From Gracilaria gracilis (taxonomy: Eukaryota; Rhodophyta; Florideophyceae; Gracilariales; Gracilariaceae), in NCBI GenBank assembly GCA_030374805.1, contig JARGSG010000034.1, positions 1 through 31,544 on the forward strand: a stretch of DNA of 31,544 nt, given 5' to 3'. Position numbers and translations under genes: made by a program. Positions 9,438-18,544 of the stretch are shown here, one piece after another. The notes under the pieces are model-generated. The model made no database searches and was not told the DNA's origin. It was given only the letters and a program-made list of their open reading frames with translations. Positions within the stretch are counted from its first letter, which is position 1, and each line of letters begins with the position of its first letter.

Positions 9438-11516
9438 ATGGTTTCTGGCAAGCGAGCGAGCCCCTCGAAGGCTCGCTCAGTTGGTTCAGAATTGCCCCCG
9501 CGTCCGCGGTCTGTTCCCGAGCCTCCGGCTGGAGCGGAGAAGAAACCCGGAAACCGGAAGCAATCTATAAAGTCGTCTGACTCCCCAGTGGCTGGACCCT
9601 CATCTGCTCCTTTGGAGGGTTCCACTCCCGCTGCTGCGGTGAAGGACGCGCTCGTCGTCGAGCTGGAGACTCAAGTGCGCACACTTGAGGTCCAGACGGG
9701 AGTCATGAAAAGCTCTCATGCTGCCCTCGCGACTGAGGTCGATACACTTCGTATGAAGGTAGACGCTGCCCTCATCGGAGGTGTATCTGACGATCTACGT
9801 ATATTACGGAAAGATGTCAACACTCTCTTAGAGGTTTTTCAAGGTTACCCCGGTTTTACTGAGGAGGTCAACACGAAGATATTTCGGATTCTGGGCCGTC
9901 TTGAGACGTTGGAAGCTACTATCCGTGCTGACAACGGCGCTTTTGACACACCCGCGGTGGACTCTCATCGCGCCAGAAACCGGAAATTCGGGAAGAATCG
10001 CTCTAAGAAGAGGTTAGTCGACGAGTATGATTCGGATTCGTCCAGGTCTTCTGGTATCTCAAACCGCTCTGCGGGTTCTTTTTCGTCGGACTCATCAAAT
10101 GATGGTGAACGTCGTGGTCGCACTGCGCGCTCTCGTCATTCTAGTTCCACCTCCGGTGTTGTTCGCACCCGTGAGAAGGGGAGGAAGCACTCAGGTTTGA
10201 GGGAGCTGAAGCCTACTAATCCCTTGTACAAAAGGTTGTTGTCTTACCGGTACTACCGTTTGGAAGATTCCAGTCTGGACCGTACGCCCCGTGGGACGGG
10301 AAAGATCAAGGACTGCATCAAGCGCATGTCCTTGACGTTTCGTAACCAGTTCTTTACTGGGGAGGATCCCATCTTGGTGTTGGATTTTCTTTCACGCTTT
10401 GTCGCGGAAGCTGACATCCTCGGCATGAGTGAAGGGCAAGCTTATGTCGCATTACCGTATTTTCTACGTGGACTCGCTGAAGACCAATTCAACTCTGTAA
10501 GAGGTTCATCTCGAGCCTCCGAAGGAGGGGTTACCTGCTGGCCTGAGGCCGTGCAGTATCTACTTCGCTCGTACGCGACTGGTACCTCTATTGAGGAAGC
10601 AATCACCGCGTTGCGGGAAACGAAGCAACGCCCGAAGGAATCGGAAACCGAGTTTTCAGTCCGACTGAACAAGGCTTTCCACCGTTGTGGCAATGTTTAT
10701 TCCGCTAATGAGCGTTGTACACTGTTTATCAACGGATTGAATCCGGCTATTCGCACGCTAGTCTCCCAGCGACGGGAAGACAAGCGGAAGACCACTTATC
10801 TCGAGTTGGTTCAATACGCGAAAGCGGAAGGAGACGCACTGCGTGCACGCTCCGGACACCGGGGTTCATCCAGGGCGCTTCACCTCGAAGGGGCGCCCTC
10901 ATCGATCTCACTGCTACCGCAGGATTTTTTTGGCCACGAAGTGGATAATTTGCATCTGGCACAGGTGAACCTGGATTCTATTCCGACTACGGAGTTGCCT
11001 TCAACTACTGAAGCCTCGTCGATGACGGATGATCCGCTGCTTTACGCAGATCGCCCCCGCGTTCGCGGACCGCAAGTACCCTATTCAGGGAGTCGTTACC
11101 AGCGACCTGGTTGGGTAGACCCGCGGACGGTGAGAGCAAAGGACCCACGAAGTGCCGGAAGACCCGGGTTGATTTGTTTTCTATGCTACGAACACGGGCA
11201 TGTGGCACCGGATTGCCACCTCACCATGAGGGATATGCCCACGGTCGTGGTGAATTTCGAAGCTCTGACCCCAGAAGAACAGGCGTCAGTGCCGATAACC
11301 GTGTATTTGCGTGCGAAGACCGACTTCCCGAAACGGATTTCTCCCGCAGATATCGCTGCGTTGCGACACTCTGGTTCTTCCCAGGTCAATGCTTCACCGG
11401 CTCAAGCCGTGGCGGCAACCGCTGCTGCGGGTAGTTCTGTTCCACAGGAGTCTGTGAAGATCCCTACCGCGCAGGACGCCGTTCCCGTTAGAACGGATGA
11501 TACTCAGTTAAACTGA
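9438..11516 (+). CDS. gag: Gag polyprotein of element B
   Basis: An intact 692-residue ORF. Residues 1-70 are basic and Pro/Ser-rich; residues about 70-135 look like a coiled coil with heptad hydrophobics; then comes a Ser/Arg-rich stretch. The region around residues 290-470 resembles the retrotransposon Gag capsid fold, with a segment of the type E..FSVRL..AF..CG and LFINGL.P.IRTLV. A CCHC zinc knuckle (C580-x2-C583-x4-H588-x4-C593) would bind the genomic RNA. It would assemble the virus-like particle. The ATG at 9438 is the first of the open frame after the leader. The stop at 11514-11516 directly follows a G TTA AAC heptamer, which would let some ribosomes continue into pol. Gag is the only major gene of this copy without a frameshift. 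Confidence 0.9.
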   Translation: MVSGKRASPSKARSVGSELPPRPRSVPEPPAGAEKKPGNRKQSIKSSDSPVAGPSSAPLEGSTPAAAVKDALVVELETQVRTLEVQTGVMKSSHAALATEVDTLRMKVDAALIGGVSDDLRILRKDVNTLLEVFQGYPGFTEEVNTKIFRILGRLETLEATIRADNGAFDTPAVDSHRARNRKFGKNRSKKRLVDEYDSDSSRSSGISNRSAGSFSSDSSNDGERRGRTARSRHSSSTSGVVRTREKGRKHSGLRELKPTNPLYKRLLSYRYYRLEDSSLDRTPRGTGKIKDCIKRMSLTFRNQFFTGEDPILVLDFLSRFVAEADILGMSEGQAYVALPYFLRGLAEDQFNSVRGSSRASEGGVTCWPEAVQYLLRSYATGTSIEEAITALRETKQRPKESETEFSVRLNKAFHRCGNVYSANERCTLFINGLNPAIRTLVSQRREDKRKTTYLELVQYAKAEGDALRARSGHRGSSRALHLEGAPSSISLLPQDFFGHEVDNLHLAQVNLDSIPTTELPSTTEASSMTDDPLLYADRPRVRGPQVPYSGSRYQRPGWVDPRTVRAKDPRSAGRPGLICFLCYEHGHVAPDCHLTMRDMPTVVVNFEALTPEEQASVPITVYLRAKTDFPKRISPADIAALRHSGSSQVNASPAQAVAATAAAGSSVPQESVKIPTAQDAVPVRTDDTQLN

Positions 11517-13444
11517 GTACGGGAGTCTCCAATGGAGAGGCGGCCCAGTCGATGTCTACGGCGCCCGAGGCGTCACCGCCTCGCTCCCAGGTCAAAATCC
11601 TCTCGAGGAAGCCGACCGTCCTAGACGTGGACTCTACCACCGTTGGTGTAATGCGTCGCCCGTGGATACGGTTCAGGAACAACCGGATCCCGGATCGAGT
11701 CATGGTCATGGCCAAGCGAAACTACAAGATATTCGCTGACCTTGGCCTTTCTACCCAGTATATGGTGCGTCATTTGTCTATCCTGGATACAGGCGCTGGT
11801 CCCAATTTTATTGTGGAGTCGCTCTTACCGCCGGAAATCCGTTGTCGAGTTCGTCAACGACCCGTCATGGACGTGGCAGATGCAAATAATAACCCGTTGA
11901 GTACGGCTGGAATGGTTTCCCTGATCGTCAGGATTGGCAACTGCATTGAGCAGGTTGAATTCATCGTCTGCAAGACGCTTGCTGCCCCTGTCATCTTAGG
12001 ATGTGACTTCTGTGACAGATATGTCGAGTCAATCAGACCGCGTGCGCGTGAAGTGGAAATGGAAGATGGTTCGGTTGTACCGATTGTTCGTCGTTCTTTG
12101 AGGAGAACCTCAGCTAAGCTGGTACCGCTACCAACTCCTTTACAGGATTCTAACCCTCCGAAGAAGTCTCCGAAACTCCGTGTTGCACGTGCTATTTCTA
12201 TTCCGCCAGAATCCCAGGTATGGGTTGATGTTACTGCTGCTCCGCGTGGTTTGCGGGTTGTTCAACCATCTACCTCGTTATACGGTAAATATCAGCTCGC
12301 ATTAGCGAATGGCGTTGTGCAGATCTCGAATGGTCACCCCTTTCGGGTTTTGTTAGCCAACTTTGGCAAAAAGTCCCAGTTTCTGGTGAAGAACCAAGTT
12401 ATTGGTACTGTCCTACCGCACCCTACGGCGCTTATCCCTACTAAGGTGACTGCCGCCGAGATGCTCGGGATTGTCGAAGAAACCGCTGATGCGTCTCACT
12501 CTCAGGAGGGGGAGGGGTATTCGTCGCGTGCGCAAGCGTCGAACCCGTCTCAGACGGTTAACAACACGGGAGACCCGGAAAAGAAGACCGTGCCTACGAG
12601 TTATGACAGGATTGACCCTATTAAGGAGTTAGAAGAATTGAATCTCGGTCATGTACTGGATTCACACCGCGAGAAGTTGCGTGATATGTTGCGCGAATTT
12701 ACACCAATGTGGGATGGTTCCCGCGGAGAGGTTACAGCTACGGAACACCGGATTGATCTGTTGCCAGACGTTAAGCCTATTGCTCAACACCCTCACAGGG
12801 CAGGTCCGAAAGCTCGGGAGGAAGAACAGTTTCAAATCAACAAGATGCTCCGAGCCAGAGTTATAGAACCGGCACAGTCGCCGTGGGCATCTCCAGTTGT
12901 ACTGGCTCCGAAACCCGATGGGTCCTGGCGTTTTTGTATCGACTATCGTCGCCTCAATGATGTTACCGTCAAAGACGTGTATCCCATACCTCGTATGGAC
13001 GAATACATTGACTCGCTTGGCGATGCAACCGTCTTCTCCACTTTGGATGCGAATTGGGGGTACTGGCAAGTACCCGTGCGACCGGAAGACCGTGATAAGA
13101 CTGCGTTTACCTGTCATTCAGGGCTGTACCGCTTTAAGCGTATGACTTTTGGACTTACGAACGCCCCCGCTACTTTTCAGCGTGCTTTGGATATTCTCCT
13201 TGCCCGTTTCAAATGGCGGAGTTGCCTCGTCTATCTCGACGATATCATCGTCTTCTCCAATAATTTGGATGACCATTTGGATCACGTTCGTGAGATAATC
13301 ATAACACTGCGTGACGCAGGAGTAACACTCAAGCTGAGGAAATGTGAATTCTTTACTGACTCGGTCAAGTATCTTGGACACGTAATCCGTCCGGGACGGC
13401 TACTGATCGAGCAGGCTCGCGGTGAAGTCACTCAAGGAGGCTAA
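11501..13444 (+). CDS. pol: Element B pol, segment 1: protease and reverse transcriptase
   Basis: Open from 11501 in the -1 frame relative to gag; the first ATG is 11552. The retropepsin-like domain has LDTGAGPNFIV with the catalytic Asp at 11786-11788 and ILGCDFCDRY near 11995-12022. A linker with the QEGEG motif follows near 12501. RT includes VLAPKPDGSWRFCIDYRRLN, LDANWGYWQV (motif A Asp) and the catalytic YLDD at 13232-13243. An extra G at 13421-13422 shifts the frame, giving a stop at 13442-13444. The same region in element A reads through without the extra base, so this is a local insertion or a sequence error. It synthesises the element's cDNA in virus-like particles. Confidence 0.88.
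   Translation, partial: YSVKLSTGVSNGEAAQSMSTAPEASPPRSQVKILSRKPTVLDVDSTTVGVMRRPWIRFRNNRIPDRVMVMAKRNYKIFADLGLSTQYMVRHLSILDTGAGPNFIVESLLPPEIRCRVRQRPVMDVADANNNPLSTAGMVSLIVRIGNCIEQVEFIVCKTLAAPVILGCDFCDRYVESIRPRAREVEMEDGSVVPIVRRSLRRTSAKLVPLPTPLQDSNPPKKSPKLRVARAISIPPESQVWVDVTAAPRGLRVVQPSTSLYGKYQLALANGVVQISNGHPFRVLLANFGKKSQFLVKNQVIGTVLPHPTALIPTKVTAAEMLGIVEETADASHSQEGEGYSSRAQASNPSQTVNNTGDPEKKTVPTSYDRIDPIKELEELNLGHVLDSHREKLRDMLREFTPMWDGSRGEVTATEHRIDLLPDVKPIAQHPHRAGPKAREEEQFQINKMLRARVIEPAQSPWASPVVLAPKPDGSWRFCIDYRRLNDVTVKDVYPIPRMDEYIDSLGDATVFSTLDANWGYWQVPVRPEDRDKTAFTCHSGLYRFKRMTFGLTNAPATFQRALDILLARFKWRSCLVYLDDIIVFSNNLDDHLDHVREIIITLRDAGVTLKLRKCEFFTDSVKYLGHVIRPGRLLIEQARGEVTQGG
11507..11513 (+). promoter_or_regulatory. 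Putative -1 ribosomal frameshift site G TTA AAC at gag/pol junction
   Basis: In gag frame the codons are CAG TTA AAC TGA. The heptamer GTTAAAC, known from nidovirus (arterivirus) frameshift sites, touches the gag stop. Pol is open in the -1 frame from 11501, so a one-base backward slip joins the two proteins. Downstream are a 5-bp hairpin (11526-11530 with 11534-11538) and a 7-bp hairpin with a 4-nt loop (11566-11572 with 11577-11583). The second is conserved in element A at 405-422 with one G-U pair. Confidence 0.65.
12501..12514 (+). other. Internal polypurine-tract copy 1 (between protease and RT)
   Basis: CTCAGGAGGGGGAG here is identical to 15653-15666 and to the 14 bases at 19656-19669 containing the 3' polypurine tract. 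It is coding in pol frame (SQEGEG). It could act as a central polypurine tract, or reflect a repeated peptide motif. Confidence 0.5.
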
Positions 13445-15335
13445 ACTACCTACGACTCAGACTGAGCTGCGTTCCTTCCTAGGATTATGCAACGTCTATC
13501 GACGGTTTATTCCTCGCTTCGCGAAGATCGCGGGACCGCTCAACGAGCTCCTGAAGAAGGGACAACCACCAAAACTGGGCCCCCTTGCTCCCACGCAAGT
13601 GGAAGCATTCAACTCTCTTATAGAGGCAGTTACAACAGCACCCGTGCTGTCATTACCGAAGAACGGGTTGCCATTTACCGTGGATACGGATGCGAGCGAC
13701 TACCAGATCGGCTGTGCACTGTTTCAGACTACACCCGACGGGGAACGCCGACCAATTGGATTTTGGTCTCGCACGCTCAACGTTCATGAACGGAACTATC
13801 CGGTATCCGAAAAGGAGTGTCTCGCCATGATATGGGCTTTACAGACGTTAAGACCATATCTTATGGGTGTGCATTTTACCGTTAACACGGATCATTCCGC
13901 GTTACGCTGGTTAATGTCAATCACGGAACCTTCCGGGCGTTTAATGCGCTGGCGTCTTCGGCTAGCCGAGTTTGATTATGAAGTCACCTACAAGAAGGGA
14001 AGTCTCAACGCGCAAGCGGATGCTCTTTCACGTTTGGGAACGGAAGGCGAAGCGTTACGCGTCGACGACGATGATGAAGATATCCCCTGTTTCCTCATGG
14101 AGGAGGGTGAAGAAGACTACGAACTGATTTCGGACGACATCTGTGATGACTTACTCGTCGCAGATGGTGAAGACCCGGAACCCGGTGCGTTTGTCCCAAT
14201 CACTCCTGAGGAGATGATCAGAGAACAGCAGGGAGACCCGTTCTGTACGAGGATACGCGCCCAAATTAATGGCGGTGCGAACATCCCTTTTGGGGTTAAC
14301 ACTCAGGGTTACCTCGTTAGAGTGGTTCGTTCATCCCCACAGATCGTGGTTCCTCACTCCTTGCAGTCCAGGGTTCTTCACCTATCACACTTTTCTAAGG
14401 TTGCTTCCCATCCTGGGGCTAGAAGGCTGTACACGACACTACGTCGGGATTTCTACTGGCCCGCGTTAGCGTTGGATTGCTATACCACCGTCAAGGCGTG
14501 TACGCACTGTGCTCGTGAACGAGTTAAATTACGTCGCCATGCGAAGAAGCTAACTCTGTTCCCCGCACGGGCGCCTCTTGAGTTTGTTGCCATCGATATA
14601 CTCGGTGAGTTTTTAAGGACATCCCGAGGTAATCGGTTTCTACTCGTCATTACGGACAGATTCTCGAAGTTAGTCCGGACAATTCCGTTGAGGAAGATTA
14701 CATCACGCACTGTTGCGGAAGCTTTCGTTAAGCATTGGGTCCTAGTCTACGGTCCCCTGGTTAATCTCCTTTCGGATAATGGTCCGCAATTTACTGCGCG
14801 TTTCTTCCAGGACGTCTGTCGGATACTCGACGTGAAGAATCTCTTCACGACGACGTATCATCCCCAATGTAATGGGCAAGTCGAGCGATTTAATCGAACG
14901 CTGCTCTCCGCATTGCGGGCTTATACTGTTGAACATCCAAAGACTTGGGATCTCTACACGGATACCGTGACGTACGCGTACAATACGCAAGTTCACAGAG
15001 TTACTGGTTTATCTTCTTTCGAGCTTGTGCTGTCGCGAACGCCCCCGCCAGTTGCGGTTGAACCTCAGCCAAAGCTGGATACGTTCCCGTCGACGGTTGA
15101 TCACTACCTGCGTTGGAAGCAGTGGCTTTCATTTATGGTACCTGTTGCCAGGTCGGCAATGGCTAAAGCACAACACGCTTATAAGCGGAACTTTGATGCC
15201 CGTATTCGGAGACCACTACCACCGCTGGAACCGGGACAAACCGCCTTTGTAAGAAAGAATATTACAATCCTGAAAAGGAGAGGCGACACAAGCTTTCTCC
15301 CATCGCTGATGGTCCGTACCGCGTTATTAGCGTGA
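13422..15335 (+). CDS. pol: Element B pol, segment 2: RT thumb, RNase H, integrase
   Basis: Continues pol after the one-base insertion, so it is not a separate gene and has no start of its own. RNase H: DTDASDYQIG, EKECLAMIWAL and NTDHSALRWL supply the acidic residues, with DALSR near 14020. Integrase: zinc-binding H/H and CTHC in 14380-14515, then a DD35E core with Asp 14595-14597, Asp 14775-14777 and Glu 14883-14885, exactly 35 residues between the last two. A base is missing between 15257 and 15258 compared with element A, and the frame runs to a stop at 15335. After correction the GPY motif (KLSPIADGPY) falls at about 15290-15322. Confidence 0.88.
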   Translation: MKSLKEAKLPTTQTELRSFLGLCNVYRRFIPRFAKIAGPLNELLKKGQPPKLGPLAPTQVEAFNSLIEAVTTAPVLSLPKNGLPFTVDTDASDYQIGCALFQTTPDGERRPIGFWSRTLNVHERNYPVSEKECLAMIWALQTLRPYLMGVHFTVNTDHSALRWLMSITEPSGRLMRWRLRLAEFDYEVTYKKGSLNAQADALSRLGTEGEALRVDDDDEDIPCFLMEEGEEDYELISDDICDDLLVADGEDPEPGAFVPITPEEMIREQQGDPFCTRIRAQINGGANIPFGVNTQGYLVRVVRSSPQIVVPHSLQSRVLHLSHFSKVASHPGARRLYTTLRRDFYWPALALDCYTTVKACTHCARERVKLRRHAKKLTLFPARAPLEFVAIDILGEFLRTSRGNRFLLVITDRFSKLVRTIPLRKITSRTVAEAFVKHWVLVYGPLVNLLSDNGPQFTARFFQDVCRILDVKNLFTTTYHPQCNGQVERFNRTLLSALRAYTVEHPKTWDLYTDTVTYAYNTQVHRVTGLSSFELVLSRTPPPVAVEPQPKLDTFPSTVDHYLRWKQWLSFMVPVARSAMAKAQHAYKRNFDARIRRPLPPLEPGQTAFVRKNITILKRRGDTSFLPSLMVRTALLA

Positions 15336-17010
15336 ATAAGGACACAGTTGTACTGGAAGTTGGTGGCGCTCATGAGCGTTTTTCTCGAGATCGAGTTGTA
15401 CAAGGACCTACCCGTCATACGGAAGTTGTTTTGGATACTCAGCAGGAGGCTGGACAGGCGGAGAACCGATCGCTTCAGTCTACAGAAGCTACACCACTTG
15501 TGGGACTTCGTCACCATCGAGGGGATTGTCGGAGTTACCGATGTTATCGTCGCGAACCGAATCTTCAGATTCTACACCGCTTGTGAAGTCGCGCTTCACA
15601 GCGTCTATCGAACCGTCAACTGACGTGATGACTGCTCCCCGTATCGCTCCACCTCAGGAGGGGGAGGGGAATTCACGCGTTGTTGCGGAAGAACAGGAAT
15701 CACCGGTGTCGCAACCGTCGCAGACATCCCGTGATTCACGGAGAGAAGAATTGGAGACTGAGTTGTCTCAGGACACCGTCGAGGACGTGATTGCTAAGGA
15801 TACCACTGTTAGTGGGCAGGCAAACCCGCTACAGCGTGCTGATATTGCCAAGGGCGCGCAACGCTCTACAGCGGATCGCAGCCCTATCAGCAAGGGACAC
15901 GCGCAATCTACGGACTCCCGTACTGTCCAGGATACTGGAATTGCTCACCCTCACGGGGAATCGCCGCATGATCAACCTCCTGTTGTCGAGGAGACACAGG
16001 AGGGACCACCTGATCGCGCTCGCGAAAGTTCCTCGGCACCGCCGGAAGTCGACGCTGATCACCCGATTTCTCGGAAGAGCACGGCTACAGCACCGCTGGA
16101 TACAGCTACACGGAGTATTCCGGACGCGCGCAAGCCGCAAACCGTCGCTGACGTTCGTCGCGCACCGCCTACGCAGGCGCGAAGTAAGGAAATCACGGCA
16201 GATCCCGGTATCGCAAGACCTGTTAGTCAGGAAAGAGAGAAGACGCTCGCAGAAGCGAAGTTAGAGCACCCCGGAACGGGTATGGAGGAAGCACCACCGC
16301 ACCCATCCGTGGGGAAGTCGTTAAGCGCTCGTCATGACGTTTTGAACCGTCATGACAGTGCACGCACCGTTGGAGATACGGAATACCGCCCTGATTTAGG
16401 GAAAATACACGCTGCCAGTGCAGGAGTGCGGGCGCGCCACACGTCGCGTGGCACACGCCGTGCACCACACAGTGGGCCTACACTGTCGACCGGCAGCGCC
16501 GTAGCCACGAACCGTCGCACGGAGTCACGTGAACCGGCACGTGCCGTGGTAGGTAATCCGCCTCCCCGTCCGAAACCACCGTCAACACGGAAAACTACTC
16601 GTAATCGAGACGTTGAGGAGACCGTCGAAACGGAAGAACTGCTCGAGAACTCCCGGAATCCGGTAAGGAAGACTCAGCAGAGGACGACAGAACCGCCGAA
16701 GGCGTCAGAGGCACACAGCAACGCAGCTGGTATCCCTATTACAGTACCGCTACGAAGCGTGGACGACCCTTCTAAAGGTGGTGAAGAACGTGAAGTTTAC
16801 TCGAAAGAGTTCGTGGTCGACCACATCGTGGGACACAGTTGGCACCCGAAGGGGTATAGGCAGTACCAGGTGCGCTGGTATGGCTATCCGCCATCAGCAG
16901 ACACGGATGAACCGGTTGAGCACCTGCCACGATCGAAAATCGTGCAGTATCACCGCCGTACTAACACGGATGTTCCGGCTAACCTACACCGCGCCCTAGT
17001 GGGGTGGTAG
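15258..17010 (+). CDS. pol: Element B pol, segment 3: integrase tail, long linker, chromodomain
   Basis: From 15258 to about 15440-15520 the reading is in one frame (GPY/F and following residues). A further frameshift in that interval leads to the frame open from about 15526 to the stop at 17010. The product is a hydrophilic, probably disordered linker of over 400 residues rich in Ser, Thr, Arg, Glu and Pro, ending in a chromodomain (about 16796-16966) with EFVVDHIVGHSWHP, QYQVRWYGY and DEPVEHLP. Chromodomains of chromoviral integrases bind modified histone tails and steer integration to heterochromatin. That A sits in a copia remnant and B sits in A agrees with such targeting. Confidence 0.8.
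15653..15666 (+). other. Internal polypurine-tract copy 2 (integrase-chromodomain linker)
   Basis: The same 14-mer as at 12501 and 19656, here encoding PQEGEG early in the linker after integrase. Element A keeps purine-rich versions at both equivalent places (about 1319-1330 and 4500-4515). Confidence 0.5.
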
Positions 17011-17109
17011 ACCGCCACCGTCTGTGACGGAACGTTCTCTCGTGTCCGGCGTAGCCGTGTCAACGACAACGAACCTCACTCGAGGAAGCGTAACGACCTC
17101 CAGCGGAGT

Positions 17110-17500
17110 ACAGTCCGAAGTTACTTCGTGAAGGCACCCTCTAAACGAGGAGAGTTGAAGAATAAGCTAAGCTGCCCTCAGGAAGAGGAGAAGATTTAAG
17201 AAGACTCTATGAAGAGGAAAGGACACTCAGAAGAGGATTATGAAGAAGAATTAATGCCCTCAGGAAGAGGAGAAGAAGAAAGAAGACTCTACGAAGAGGA
17301 ATTGAAGCTCAGAAGAGAATTTGAAGAACTCATGAAGAGGAATGAAGACTCTATGAAGAGGAGAAGAACTATGAAGACTCTATGAAGAGGAAGAAGGACT
17401 CTAAGACAGAGGAAAGTGCACTCAATCATGAGGAAGATTTGAAGACCCCGGAAGGGAGAAGATTATTGAAGATTACACTTGAAAAAGGAAGATAACCTTG
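17110..17500 (+). repeat. Purine-rich degenerate repeat tract between pol and antisense ORF
   Basis: About 390 bp of strongly strand-biased A/G sequence built from units such as GAAGAGGA and AGACTCTATGAAGAGG. It lies between the convergent ends of pol (17010) and the antisense ORF (17663). Element A has only a short equivalent gap. No gene is apparent. Confidence 0.7.
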
Positions 17501-17662
17501 ATGCTCAAGGGAAGAACACAGTTTTACTGGACATCTCAACTAAGCTGTACCCCGCTATTCGGGACTACAACGGCCAAGTTATTGGGAATCTACTGTGACG
17601 AGCTCCTACGTGGAGGGGCCACCCGAGCCACTCGGTCCTTGCTGAGCACCAGCGTTCGCCAG

Positions 17663-18544
17663 CTACGCTATCAGGGCGTCGCGCATTTCTGTGACGTCGC
17701 CCGACGCTGCGCCAGAGGCACCAGCTGAGCTGAGGAACTGAGCGATCACGGCAGCCCGTGCTTCTTCGGATACTCCCGCGTTCGCGGCTTCATTCGGCAT
17801 AGTCGACGCCGCCGTCGCAGGCGCCGAAGCAGCCTCCACAGGAGTTAGAGAGGACACAGGAACTGGGACTGGTACAACCGGCGCAGCCGGGGCGATATGA
17901 CCACCCGCAGGGGGGTTCGCTACTGCAACAGCAGGTGCTGGCTCCACAACGAGAGTGTCGTCTTCTCCAAAGGCATCGTCCTCATCAGGAGCGTCATCGA
18001 GCATGATGTTGTCGCCTCCAACAGGGTGAAAGAACTCATCAGTCATGATGAATCCGGTGGGATGCCCAGGAGGGATGACTCGCTCTGCATGACGCGGGAT
18101 ATGTGCCTCCGCTGGAGTGATCAGTGTCCGTGACCACGGGTCGTAGAAGACAAAATCGCCCGCTAGCGGTGATCTGCGCCCGGGAGACCGGTCAACCTGA
18201 AGGTCTCCGTCACCGCGCCTACTCTGAGCGCGCGGCACCTGGCTCCAGTCTACTGTGTCAATCACTCGCAAGAGGCTCATCAACTCGGAGAGGTTTCCAT
18301 TGCCGCCCAGCGGAAGAGTAAGATCCAAGCTTCGAATGGCTTGCCGCAAACGTGGAGGGATAAACCACAGTCTGTACTGGTCGTACACTTCATGAAGGAC
18401 GTACACCGCCGTGCGGGCTGCCCATTCCGTCACCACCACGGTCCACCATCCCGTGAACGGGTTCGTTGCCAACCGACTACCGATGTAGGTCAGGCACGGG
18501 GGAAGCTCAACGTAGCACCCCCGCACACCTCGTAAGAGGCCCAT
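17663..18544 (-). CDS. Element B antisense ORF (aORF), C-terminal segment, unknown function
   Basis: Continues the previous segment after the one-base loss in the G-run. In element A the two parts join as one sequence (EVCRGCYVALPP), so the ATG at 18544 is probably not a true start. Conserved motifs shared with A: TEW..RTA.Y.L.EVYDQYRLW, PPRLR, DRSPGRR.PLAGDF and GHP.GF. An acidic, Ala/Pro-rich region follows (around DDAPDEDDAFGEDD), then a short C-terminal helix-like block, GDVTEMRDALIA, also kept in A (GDVAAMRDALAARL). With the frameshift corrected the whole aORF is about 656 residues. Transcription would have to start from an antisense promoter, most simply in the 3' LTR. Confidence 0.7.
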   Translation of the reverse strand: MGLLRGVRGCYVELPPCLTYIGSRLATNPFTGWWTVVVTEWAARTAVYVLHEVYDQYRLWFIPPRLRQAIRSLDLTLPLGGNGNLSELMSLLRVIDTVDWSQVPRAQSRRGDGDLQVDRSPGRRSPLAGDFVFYDPWSRTLITPAEAHIPRHAERVIPPGHPTGFIMTDEFFHPVGGDNIMLDDAPDEDDAFGEDDTLVVEPAPAVAVANPPAGGHIAPAAPVVPVPVPVSSLTPVEAASAPATAASTMPNEAANAGVSEEARAAVIAQFLSSAGASGAASGDVTEMRDALIA

